From: Isoptericola sp. AK164
Lineage (GTDB): Bacteria > Actinomycetota > Actinomycetes > Actinomycetales > Cellulomonadaceae
Length of the DNA stretch: 64,000 nucleotides
Direction of reading: 5' to 3'
Assembly (NCBI RefSeq): GCF_029643425.1
Contig: NZ_CP119106.1
Span: 124,001-188,000 of the forward strand
The translations under genes were made by a program, and so were the position numbers. Numbering within the stretch: position 1 is the first letter of the stretch; the number at the start of each line of letters is the position of its first letter. The notes beneath the pieces were generated by a model. That model ran no database searches, was not told where the DNA came from, and saw nothing but the letters and a program-made list of their open reading frames with translations. Below are positions 29,501 to 35,668 of this stretch, one piece after another.

Positions 29501-30260
29501 GCTGCTGCTCGGCGACCCGCAGCAGCTCCCGCAGGTCTCCCAGGGCGCGCACCCCGACCCCGGGGTCGCCGGGTCGGCGCTCGGGTGGCTGGCCGACGGC
29601 CACGAGACGCTGCCCGAGGAGTTCGGCTACTTCCTGCCGGCGTCGCGGCGCATGCACCCCGACCTGTGCTCCGCGGTCTCCGAGCTCGCCTACTCCGGGA
29701 AGCTGCACGCCCACGCCACGGTCCACGGCCGGACGCTGGACCCGGTGGCGCCCGGCGTGCACGAGGTGCTGGTCGACCACGCGGGTCGCGCGGTGTCGTC
29801 TCTCGAGGAGGCGGACGAGGTGGTCCGGCAGGTCCGGGCGGTGCTCGGGCGCCCGTGGGTCCGGTCCGCCGGGGCGGAGCCGCGCGCGCTCGGGCCCGCG
29901 GACGTCATCGTCGTGGCGGCCTACAACGCGCAGGTCCACACGATCCGGCGTGCGCTGGCTGCGGCCGGGCTGGAGGACGTCCGGGTCGGCACGGTCGACA
30001 AGTTCCAGGGGCAGGAGGCGCCGGTCGCGGTGCTGTCCATGGCGGCGTCGTCACCGGACGAGGTGCCGCGCGGCATGGGCTTCCTGCTCAGCCGGAACCG
30101 GCTCAACGTGGCGGTCTCGCGGGGCCAGTGGTGCGCCGTCGTCGTCCGCTCACCGCGGCTGACGGACTACCTGCCGACGTCGGTCACGGACCTGGAGCAG
30201 CTGGGCGCGTTCCTGCGCCTCACCTCCCCCGCCGAGGTAGGCAACTCTCCCGCGAGGTAG
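26562..30260 (+). CDS. TM0106-type Cas4/RecB-like nuclease fused to SF1 helicase
   Basis: A 1232-residue nuclease-helicase. Residues 1-250 are a RecB/Cas4-like PD-(D/E)xK nuclease with HGRADFLV and VWDTKLAKRE (D152, K154), bracketed by a probable Fe-S cluster: C25 at the N-terminus and C237, C243, C246 (CQRLGACPDC). Residues about 340-550 form a DEDD exonuclease-like domain (VFFDFEGDPLW, HVYHYAAYERTH, YNRYDCLSTLRLL). Residues about 835-1225 are a UPF1-like SF1 helicase: Walker A GPPGTGKT (K851), motif II VIDEAGQ (D960-E961), and a C-terminal VDKFQGQEAPVAVLSM. It should process DNA or RNA ends, probably in repair or defence. Its last codons and TAG stop are formed by a unit of the 20-bp repeat array. 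TAGACC 6 bp before ATG suggests a leaderless start. Confidence 0.88.
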   Translation: MFLLDGPDGSRLVHSASDLVVAAECEHALLRRLDEVLGRVPQRPRETDEMLARTVALGEAHEQAVLEDFRSRYGTASDDGGPGGVLEVPPPQHLTYDGLVAAHSATLAALEQGADVVYQAAFFDGRFHGRADFLVRDAGAARDGRPRYAVWDTKLAKREKVRAVLQLAAYADQLLAAGIDPTEHAHLVLGTGELTEHALAEVLPVFRARRDRLLDVVARHVDAEAPVAWDAPGHAACQRLGACPDCAESAAAHDDVLLVAGVYAPQRARLAASGLTTMKDLAGAEQPPAGMTADRFAGLQRQAALQLGTDPGDGSVLLETPEGPRELRWALTDPAPVERLPPPSEGDVFFDFEGDPLWTPDDALTPGESGIDYLFGWVTRDLDAEGRPAFHALWADTWAEEAEALVRFVDDMAERRRRWPDMHVYHYAAYERTHLLSIAARHGVYEDEVDELLRSGVLVDLYATVRSAIRISDRSRSIKKLEPLYMGDEAARSGVTDAATSVVEYAEYCDLLAAGDQEEAAQRREEILDYNRYDCLSTLRLLDWLRWAHDEVVGPVERPVAEPLPLEEPPENPEKAAREALEAEIRDAVAHAHPHEPADRAAARALSLLGAAVGYHRRESKQFWQAHFSRMQLPPAEWPGRRAAVVVESGRVLSDWEKEPGRRAPSRMLALRCAAVEGSELRAGANAFLLYDVPCPPVVTGVGPLAERWFHSKMAITDVERVADGEQEWEVFTVREHVGSGQETHDDLPCALSVNSHVPPGPLETATAEAGRAALEAWRAGETAGAPLADRLPAGPMTDLLQRRPARVAGGLPAAPVGPDGEPDVVAAVERAVRALDRSYLAVQGPPGTGKTYLASHVIAALVADGWRVGVVAQSHAVVENLLHGVLGAGVPPEQVAKKRPSTVSSARADSPWQDVTADGLETFAAEADDAGRGCVVGGTAWDFAHERWAPDGLDLLVIDEAGQFAIANTVAVARAASRLLLLGDPQQLPQVSQGAHPDPGVAGSALGWLADGHETLPEEFGYFLPASRRMHPDLCSAVSELAYSGKLHAHATVHGRTLDPVAPGVHEVLVDHAGRAVSSLEEADEVVRQVRAVLGRPWVRSAGAEPRALGPADVIVVAAYNAQVHTIRRALAAAGLEDVRVGTVDKFQGQEAPVAVLSMAASSPDEVPRGMGFLLSRNRLNVAVSRGQWCAVVVRSPRLTDYLPTSVTDLEQLGAFLRLTSPAEVGNSPAR

Positions 30261-30320
30261 GCAACTTCCGGCCGAGGTAGGCAACGCTCAGCCGAGGTAG
30301 GCAACTTCCCTGCGAGGTAG
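30234..30320 (+). repeat. 20-bp-period tandem array A (5 units, core GAGGTAGGC)
   Basis: GAGGTAG starts at 30234, 30254, 30274, 30294 and 30314, an exact 20-bp period. Units read GAGGTAGGCAACTCTCCCGC, GAGGTAGGCAACTTCCGGCC and similar; the last unit ends GAGGTAGCACG. The TAG of the second unit is the stop codon of the nuclease-helicase gene. The array fills the gap up to the convergent gene's stop at 30328. Orientation is sense to the helicase gene. Confidence 0.95.
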
Positions 30321-30327
30321 CACGGGC

Positions 30328-31122
30328 TCAGAAGTCGAACCCGCCTCCGCCGTCGCCCCCGAAGAAGTCCCCGAGGCCACCGCCGCCGCCGTCGTCGCCG
30401 CCGAAGAGGCCACCGAACATGCCGCCGTCGCCGGCCGCGTCGGCTCCACCGGCGTCGGCCCCGCCGTCCGCGAAGGCTCCGCCGTCCCCGCCGTCGGCTC
30501 CAGGATCCCCGGCGCCGGGATCGCCCTCGCCGCCGGCGTCACCGCCGGCCGCCGCGTCCTCCGCCACCGGCGTCGTCGGGTCGCCGAACGCCGGGCCGAA
30601 CATCGCGTTGGCCACGGCGGACCCGATGACGACACCGGCGACGGTCCCGAGCAGGCTGGACCCCATCATCGACCCGAAGCTCGGGCCGCCGGCGCCCGCC
30701 ATCGCACCGGGGCCGCCGGAGCGGAACGTGTTCTCCAGGGTGCCGGGGCTGCGCGTCTCGGCACGCGTGGCCATCCGGGCCAGCGACTGCGGGTCGTCGG
30801 AGGTGGCGCGCTCGGACGCGGGCACCGTGGCGCCGACCTCCGAGAGGACCTGGCGCCGCTGCTCCGGGGTGAGCTGGGCGAACGCCTCGGCGTGCGCCTG
30901 TTCGACGGCGTCCGGGGGAGCGGTGCGCAGCAGGTAGCGGTAGCGGTCGATCGCCACGTCGTCCGGCGAGCGGTGCGACGACGCCGCGGGTGCGGCGCCC
31001 GGCCCGGAGCCGGAGCCGGAGGGCGTGGGCGGGCCGTACCCGCGCGGAGTGCCTCCGCCGGTCATGCCGGGGATGGAGCGCTCGTCACGTGACCTGCCGA
31101 GGAGTCGGTCGAGGAATCCCAT
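30328..31122 (-). CDS. Glycine-rich protein of unknown function
   Basis: A 264-residue protein. The N-terminus (MGFLDRLLGRSRDERSIPGM) is amphipathic and basic, then a Gly/Ser/Pro linker, a helical middle (DVAIDRYRYLLRTAPPDAVE, QAHAEAFAQLTPEQRRQVLS, near 55-95), a hydrophobic Gly/Ala-rich stretch (GSSLLGTVAGVVIGSAVANA) resembling glycine-zipper membrane segments, and a low-complexity tail of Gly, Asp and Phe ending FFGGDGGGGFDF. I recognise proteins of this layout as common actinobacterial hypotheticals, often annotated as cation-transporting-ATPase-like without basis. Function unknown. Confidence 0.7.
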   Translation of the reverse strand: MGFLDRLLGRSRDERSIPGMTGGGTPRGYGPPTPSGSGSGPGAAPAASSHRSPDDVAIDRYRYLLRTAPPDAVEQAHAEAFAQLTPEQRRQVLSEVGATVPASERATSDDPQSLARMATRAETRSPGTLENTFRSGGPGAMAGAGGPSFGSMMGSSLLGTVAGVVIGSAVANAMFGPAFGDPTTPVAEDAAAGGDAGGEGDPGAGDPGADGGDGGAFADGGADAGGADAAGDGGMFGGLFGGDDGGGGGLGDFFGGDGGGGFDF

Positions 31123-31225
31123 GGTGGAGGAACGATCTGCCGTGCCCGCGGGTTCCCGGCGGCACGCCCGGCGGCCCGTCCGACGGCATGCCCGGCGTCG
31201 ACCCGGACCCGTGCGGAGACGACGA

Positions 31226-31265
31226 CGGCCCGCACTCCCTGCCGTGAGGCAGCGAGTGCGGGCCG
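31226..31265. terminator. Strong hairpin terminator downstream of cspA
   Basis: A 12-bp stem (arms 31226-31237 and 31254-31265), one C-C mismatch, then a 5-bp inner stem (31239-31243, 31248-31252) and a GTGA loop. Second hairpin after cspA, which reads right to left here. Confidence 0.75.
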
Positions 31266-31280
31266 TGCGAGTCTCAGGTG

Positions 31281-31302
31281 CGGGCCGCCGTCAGGCGGCC
31301 CG
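31281..31302. terminator. Hairpin immediately after cspA
   Basis: CGGGCCGCC (31281-31289) and GGCGGCCCG (31294-31302) form a perfect 9-bp stem with a 4-bp loop, 10 bp beyond the cspA stop on the minus strand. Confidence 0.75.
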
Positions 31303-31311
31303 CCGACGAGA

Positions 31312-31515
31312 TCAGAGCGGGCGGACGTTCTCCGCCTGCGGGCCCTTCGGGCCCTGCGTGACGTCGAACTCGACCTTCTGCTCCTCGTCCAGGGTGCGGT
31401 AGCCCTGCGTCTGGATGGCGGAGAAGTGGACGAACACGTCAGCGGTGCCGTCCTCGGGGGCGATGAAGCCGTAGCCCTTCTCGCTGTTGAACCACTTCAC
31501 GGTACCGGTGGCCAT
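31312..31515 (-). CDS. cspA: Cold-shock protein CspA family
   Basis: A 67-residue single cold-shock domain, a small beta-barrel that binds single-stranded RNA/DNA and melts mRNA structure. RNP1 is KGYGFIAPE (residues about 13-21) and RNP2 is DVFVHFSAI (27-35). The length is standard. AAGGAG lies 6 bp before the ATG. A leader of unknown length reaches into the 228-bp gap shared with the divergent aldo/keto reductase gene; long structured leaders are typical of csp mRNAs. Two hairpins close the gene downstream. Whether it is cold-induced or constitutive cannot be read. Confidence 0.96.
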   Translation of the reverse strand: MATGTVKWFNSEKGYGFIAPEDGTADVFVHFSAIQTQGYRTLDEEQKVEFDVTQGPKGPQAENVRPL

Positions 31516-31743
31516 GGGTACTCCTTCAAGAGCTCGCGGGCCCCGCCTGTCGGGGACCGCGCATCACGGTGTTCGTCGTCAAACTCTTGTGGAACCAAGG
31601 TCCGCCGGTGTGCGTGGTCAATCCTGAACGACCCCGCCTCCCGACGCAGGACGGGGGTCCGTCCGGTACGAGCAAGACACTGCAACGCCCTTACGGTACG
31701 CGAGCGGATGACGTCGCACCAGCACAACGGCAAGATTGCTGGC

Positions 31744-32577
31744 ATGAGTGTCCCCAACATCACCCTCGACAACGATGTGAAGATCCCTCAGGTCGGTCTC
31801 GGCGTCTTCCAGGTGCCCGACGACGGCACCCAGCGGTGCGTCGAGAGCGCCCTGGAGCTCGGGTACCGGCACATCGACACGGCGGCCGGCTACGGCAACG
31901 AGGCCGGCGTCGGTGCGGCGCTGCGCGCCTCGGGCCTGCCGCGCGAGGAGGTCTTCGTGACCACGAAGCTCCGCAACGGCGACCAGGGGTACGACAACGC
32001 CCTGCAGGCGTTCGAGCACTCCCGCCGCGAGCTCGGGCTCGACCAGGTCGACCTGTACCTCGTGCACTGGCCGGTGCCGAGCCTCGACCGCTACGTGGAG
32101 ACGTGGAAGGCCTTCGAGAAGCTGCTCGCCGACGGCGCGGTCCGGTCGATCGGCGTGTCGAACTTCCTGCCCGAGCACCTCGAACGCCTGGTCAGCGAGA
32201 CGGCCGTGGTCCCGGCGGTCAACCAGATCGAGATCCACCCGCGGTTCCAGCAGGCCGCGGTGCAGGCCGCGTGCCGCGAGCACGGGATCGCCGTCGAGGC
32301 GTACTCGCCGCTCGGCCGCGGCGCCGACCTCGAGGCGCCGGCGGTGACCTCGATCGCCGCCGAGCTGGGCGTCACGCCGGCCCAGGTGGTGCTGCGGTGG
32401 GAGGTGCAGCAGGGGATCGTCGTCATCCCCAAGTCGGTCTCGGCGCACCGCCAGGAGACCAACCTCGACCTGTTCTCGTTCGAGCTGAGCGACGAGCAGA
32501 TGGCCGCCCTGACGGCTCTCGAGGCGGGCACGGAGGGCCGCACCGGAGCCGACCCCGCGACGATGGAGGCCGTGTAG
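31744..32577 (+). CDS. Aldo/keto reductase (AKR5-like, 2,5-diketo-gluconate reductase type)
   Basis: A 277-residue NADPH-dependent aldo/keto reductase. The full catalytic tetrad is visible: D45 and Y50 (GYRHIDTAAGYGNE), K75 (VFVTTKLRN) and H108 (DLYLVHWP). The cofactor-binding end reads IVVIPKSVSAHRQETN. Typical length. I chose ATG 31744 rather than the far upstream in-frame start because the family begins at PNITLDNDVKIPQVGLG; AAGATT lies 6 bp before it, suggesting a leaderless mRNA. Substrate is unknown; enzymes of this group reduce keto-sugars, methylglyoxal and other aldehydes. Confidence 0.92.
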   Translation: MSVPNITLDNDVKIPQVGLGVFQVPDDGTQRCVESALELGYRHIDTAAGYGNEAGVGAALRASGLPREEVFVTTKLRNGDQGYDNALQAFEHSRRELGLDQVDLYLVHWPVPSLDRYVETWKAFEKLLADGAVRSIGVSNFLPEHLERLVSETAVVPAVNQIEIHPRFQQAAVQAACREHGIAVEAYSPLGRGADLEAPAVTSIAAELGVTPAQVVLRWEVQQGIVVIPKSVSAHRQETNLDLFSFELSDEQMAALTALEAGTEGRTGADPATMEAV

Positions 32578-32605
32578 CTCGGCGTCGGTCCGCGAGTCCG
32601 TCTCA

Positions 32606-32634
32606 TGATCTGTCTCTCGAGATGAGACAGATCA
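32606..32634. promoter_or_regulatory. 11-bp inverted repeat between reductase and livK
   Basis: TGATCTGTCTC (32606-32616) and GAGACAGATCA (32624-32634) are perfect arms around a 7-bp centre. It can act as terminator of the reductase gene or as an operator for livK, 127 bp upstream of its start. The outer half-site TGATCTG resembles that of the livH palindrome at 39990-40016. Confidence 0.5.
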
Positions 32635-32760
32635 CAGGTTCGTCACGATCTTTCCGGAGTGACGCATCTGACACATGAACGTCACACAACCGGACTAGTT
32701 TCAGCGCCACTACATGCGGCATTGAGTGCCGTGGCACGTCCGACCCCGAAAGGGAAACTG

Positions 32761-34068
32761 ATGACTCGACGCATGACGGCCGCCAAGGGCCTCGCCCTCG
32801 CTGCGGCTCTCAGCCTGGGCCTCACGGCCTGCGGCTCCGACGAACCGGCCGAGGAGACCTCCTCGGACGAGTCGACCGAGGAGTCGATGGACGAAGGCTC
32901 AGCCGAGCCTCTGACCATCGGCACGATCCTGCCGGTCACCGGCACGCTGTCCTTCCTCGGGCCCCCCGAGATCGCCGGCGTCGGTCTGGCGATCGACGAC
33001 ATCAACGAGGCCGGGGGCGTGCTCGGCAACGACGTCGTGGTCGAGTGGGGCGACTCGGGTGACAACACCGACATGACGGTGGCCAACTCGACCGTGACGG
33101 ACCTCGTGAACAAGGGTGCCGATGCGGTCATCGGTGCGGCCTCCTCGTCCGTGTCGCTCGGTGTCGTCGACGCCTTCGCCGAGGCCCAGATCATGCAGAT
33201 CTCCCCGGCGAACACCGCCGCGGACCTGTCGGGCTACGGAGACTTCTACACCCGCACCGCGCCGCCGGACACCGTCCAGGGCGCCGCCCTCGGCTCGCTG
33301 ATCCTCGACGGCGGTCACCAGAGCGTCGCGATGATCGTCCTCAACGACGCCTACGGCACCGGCCTGCGCGACCACACGCAGGACGCGATCGAGGCCGGCG
33401 GCGGCGAGGTCGTCTACGGCGCCAACGGCGCCGGCGAGGAGTTCCCTCCCGGTGAGACGAACTTCGGCTCGCAGGTCTCGGCCGCTCTGGCGACCGAGCC
33501 CGACGCCCTCGTCATCATCGCCTTCGAGGAGACGGTGGCCGCGGTGAACGAGCTCGTCGCCCAGGGCTGGGACTTCGACGGCACCACGTACTTCACGGAC
33601 GGCAACCTGTCCGACTACTCCGAGGACTTCGACGAGGGCACCCTCGCCGGCATCCAGGGCACCCTGCCGGGCGCTCAGGCCGACGACGACTTCAAGGAGC
33701 GCCTGAACACCTGGCACTCCGAGAACGAGGGCGCGGAGCTCGACGGGTTCTCCTACTCCGCCGAGTCGTACGACGCCACGATCCTCGCGGCTCTGGCCGC
33801 CGTGCGTGGCGAGGGCACCGACGGTGTGACCATCTCCGAGAACATCCGCGCCGTCTCCGGCTCGGAGGGTGGCACCGAGGTCACCACGTTCGCCGAGGGC
33901 GTCGAGGCGCTCGAGGCCGGCGAGGAGATCAACTACACCGGTCCGTCCGGCACGGGCCCGCTGAACGAGGACAACGACCCGTCGTCCGCGTTCATCGGCA
34001 TCTACGAGTACGACGGCAGCAACGCGTACTCCTACGTGCGGCAGATCGAGGGCCAGATCGGCGGCTGA
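32761..34068 (+). CDS. livK: Branched-chain amino-acid binding lipoprotein
   Basis: A 435-residue type I solute-binding protein of the Leu/Ile/Val family. Signal peptide to GLTAC with lipidated Cys24, an acidic spacer (Glu/Ser/Asp, to about 48), then PLTIGTILPVTGTLSFLGPP, the NEAGGVLGNDVVVEWGD strand, and VIGAASSSVSLGVVDAFAEA lining the ligand cleft. The operon partners livHMGF lie 1.6 kb away on the opposite strand, converging on it, with a foreign-looking gene between. GAAAGGGAAA precedes the ATG. Ligand (Leu/Ile/Val or an amide) is inferred. Confidence 0.92.
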   Translation: MTRRMTAAKGLALAAALSLGLTACGSDEPAEETSSDESTEESMDEGSAEPLTIGTILPVTGTLSFLGPPEIAGVGLAIDDINEAGGVLGNDVVVEWGDSGDNTDMTVANSTVTDLVNKGADAVIGAASSSVSLGVVDAFAEAQIMQISPANTAADLSGYGDFYTRTAPPDTVQGAALGSLILDGGHQSVAMIVLNDAYGTGLRDHTQDAIEAGGGEVVYGANGAGEEFPPGETNFGSQVSAALATEPDALVIIAFEETVAAVNELVAQGWDFDGTTYFTDGNLSDYSEDFDEGTLAGIQGTLPGAQADDDFKERLNTWHSENEGAELDGFSYSAESYDATILAALAAVRGEGTDGVTISENIRAVSGSEGGTEVTTFAEGVEALEAGEEINYTGPSGTGPLNEDNDPSSAFIGIYEYDGSNAYSYVRQIEGQIGG

Positions 34069-34115
34069 CGCCGGTCGAGCCCGCTGAGAGGCATCGCCTC
34101 TCGGTCTGACCCACG

Positions 34116-34151
34116 ACGGCCCGGTCCCCTCCGCGGAGGGGGCCGGGCCGT
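34116..34151. terminator. livK terminator hairpin
   Basis: A 9-bp outer stem (ACGGCCCGG / CCGGGCCGT), a single mismatch and a 7-bp inner stem (CCCCTCC / GGAGGGG) with a 2-bp centre. It ends 11 bp before the first unit of array B. Confidence 0.85.
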
Positions 34152-34162
34152 CGTCGTCCCGC

Positions 34163-34270
34163 GAGGTAGGCAACCTTCCGCCGAGGTAGGCAAATCTTCC
34201 ACGAGGTAGGCCGGTCCGGGCCGAGGTAGGCGCCCCTCCGCCGAGGTAGGCAACTTTCTTGCCAGGTAGG
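34163..34270 (+). repeat. 20-bp-period tandem array B (6 units)
   Basis: GAGGTAGG begins at 34163, 34183, 34203, 34223 and 34243, and a variant CAGGTAGG at 34263: an exact 20-bp period. Spacer parts vary (CAACCTTCCGCC, CAAATCTTCCAC, CCGGTCCGGGCC, CGCCCCTCCGCC) while the core is fixed. It lies downstream of livK and its terminator, in the sense direction. Confidence 0.95.
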
Positions 34271-34383
34271 CGAGGTCGGTACGACGGCGTCGGGCCGTAC
34301 GGCGCTCGTCCACAGGGTGGTGTTGTCCACAGGCGCCGCCCGACGGCGGTCCCTGCCCGGCGCGGTTCGGCCAGAGTCGCCTC

Positions 34384-35415
34384 ATGGCCCCTCGCGAACC
34401 CGCCCACGCACCCGCCGTCCGCCGTCTGACGACGATCCTCGCGCAGATGCGAGCACCGGACTCGCCGTTGCGCGGGATGCTCGCAGCCGACCGGCTGCCG
34501 CCGCAGGTGCCGTTGACCGTCGAGCCGGCGCTGGCGGACGTGGCCGCGATCCGACGACGTCTCGAGACCGGTCACCTGTCGGCCGTCCGCGGGTCGCTCG
34601 TCGCGGCGTCGCCTGACGACGGTCACGAGGAGCTCATCCTGCGCGAGGTGCGTGGCCTCGCCGCCTCGGCGCGCGGCGAGCACTGGTTCAGCCACTCCAC
34701 GGCGGCCCTGCTGCACGGCGCCTGGACCTACGCGACTCCGCCGCTCGTGCACGTCACGCACGAGGCCAACCCGCACGTCCGACGGCGGCTCGAGCCCGAC
34801 GTGCGGCGTCACCACACGCGGCTCCTGCCCCGCGATCGCGACGTCGTCGACGGGATCCCCGTCACGTCGAAGGAGCGGACGCTCGTCGACTGCCTCCGGA
34901 CGATGCGGCCCCCGGCGGCACTGGTCGTCGCCGACTCCCTGTTCCGGCTGCGGGCCGACCCGGCCGAGGTGGGCCGGATCATGGCCGACTCGGTCGGCAA
35001 GCGTGGGATGGTGCAGGCTCGCCGGCTCCTCGAGCTGTGCGACCCGCGCTCCGGGTCCCCCGGCGAGACGGTGGCCCGCCTGGCTGCCATCGACGACGGT
35101 CTGCCCCGCCCGGTGTGCCAGATGCCGGTGGAGACGCGCTCGGGGACCCGGTACGTGGACTTCGGGTGGCCGGAGGTCGGGGCCGGGGTGGAGTTCGACG
35201 GCGACGTGAAGTACTCCGGCGGCGAGTACGGCCTGCCCGACGATGTGCTTCGTCGGCAGCAGCAGCGGCACGAGGACATCGAGGCCGCCGGCGTCGACCT
35301 CGTGCGCGTCAGCTGGCCGGCACTGCGCGACACCGAGCAGCTCGGCCTGCGGCTCCGGAGCCTGTACGACACGGCGCTGTTCCGCACGCGCGAGCGCCGC
35401 CGTCGGACCACGTGA
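34384..35415 (+). CDS. Orphan AbiEi-like/DUF559-type protein
   Basis: A 343-residue protein of a group common in actinobacteria. The N-terminal two thirds resemble AbiEi-type antitoxin regions (HWFSHSTAALLHGAWTYATP, PLVHVTHEANPHVRRRL, DGIPVTSKERTLVDCLRTM). The last 120 residues look like a Vsr/DUF559 PD-(D/E)xK fold (YVDFGWPEVGAGVEFDGDVK, then RRQQQRHEDIEAAGVDLVRV), with D, E and K candidates present. No AbiEii toxin gene is next to it. It sits alone between convergent livK and livF, flanked by arrays of the 20-bp repeat in inverted orientation. CAGAGT lies 6 bp before the ATG (leaderless candidate). Role unknown; toxin-antitoxin function should not be assumed. Confidence 0.75.
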   Translation: MAPREPAHAPAVRRLTTILAQMRAPDSPLRGMLAADRLPPQVPLTVEPALADVAAIRRRLETGHLSAVRGSLVAASPDDGHEELILREVRGLAASARGEHWFSHSTAALLHGAWTYATPPLVHVTHEANPHVRRRLEPDVRRHHTRLLPRDRDVVDGIPVTSKERTLVDCLRTMRPPAALVVADSLFRLRADPAEVGRIMADSVGKRGMVQARRLLELCDPRSGSPGETVARLAAIDDGLPRPVCQMPVETRSGTRYVDFGWPEVGAGVEFDGDVKYSGGEYGLPDDVLRRQQQRHEDIEAAGVDLVRVSWPALRDTEQLGLRLRSLYDTALFRTRERRRRTT

Positions 35416-35448
35416 CCACTCGCCTCGGGCGAAGGGGTGCGGAAGGTG

Positions 35449-35516
35449 CCTACCTCGCGCCGAGGTCGCCTACCTCGCCGGGAGCTCGCCTACCTCGCGC
35501 CGAGGTTGCCTACCTC
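35449..35516 (-). repeat. 20-bp-period tandem array C (4 units)
   Basis: CCTACCTC (GAGGTAGG on the minus strand) begins at 35449, 35469, 35489 and 35509, an exact 20-bp period. In one unit the dyad CCGAGGT-AGGCA-ACCTCGG is perfect, so a unit can fold as a small hairpin. Distal block of the two found beyond livF. Confidence 0.95.
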
Positions 35517-35560
35517 GGCGATGGCGGGGCGTTCCTGGTCAGCGCGCGGGCCCCGGGACG

Positions 35561-35600
35561 ACGACGGCGGCCCGCGGTCGAAACCGCGGGCCGCCGTCGT
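35561..35600. terminator. Very stable hairpin between arrays C and D
   Basis: A perfect 18-bp stem (arms 35561-35578 and 35583-35600) with a CGAA loop, which is UUCG in livF-sense RNA, a known extra-stable tetraloop. Probable terminator for livF and, on the other strand, for the AbiEi-like gene. Confidence 0.85.
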
Positions 35601-35668
35601 ACTACCTCGCCGGAGAGCTGCCTACCTCGCCAGAAGGTTGCCTACCTGGCCGGAGGGTTGCCTACTTC
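35601..35668 (-). repeat. 20-bp-period tandem array D (4 units) overlapping the livF stop
   Basis: Core positions 35601, 35621, 35641 and 35661 (minus-strand GAGGTAGT, GAGGTAGG, CAGGTAGG, GAAGTAGG). The 35661 unit supplies the last codon and TAG stop of livF (GCG AAG TAG). The hairpin at 35561-35600 directly adjoins it. Confidence 0.93.

Larger units (their letters stand above)
34069..34383. other. 315-bp region between livK and the AbiEi-like gene
   Basis: Holds two hairpins (a 7-bp stem at 34086-34102 and the strong terminator at 34116-34151), repeat array B (34163-34270), and about 110 bp of ordinary sequence leading to the AbiEi-like gene. No coding frame supported. Confidence 0.8.

Noticed and set aside
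32899-35271. Long antisense open frames through livK and the arrays with repeated KVAYLGG-like residues
   Set aside because: They are shadows of GC-rich coding DNA, and a 20-bp repeat cannot encode an in-frame protein repeat.
34384-35415. Calling the AbiEi-like gene a functional toxin-antitoxin system
   Set aside because: No AbiEii-type nucleotidyltransferase toxin is adjacent, and such stand-alone proteins are frequent in actinobacteria.
34163-35668. Arrays as a CRISPR
   Set aside because: Core is only about 9-12 bp, the period 20 bp, and spacers are 8-11 bp and partly similar. No cas genes are present; the only Cas4-like domain belongs to the TM0106 nuclease-helicase family.
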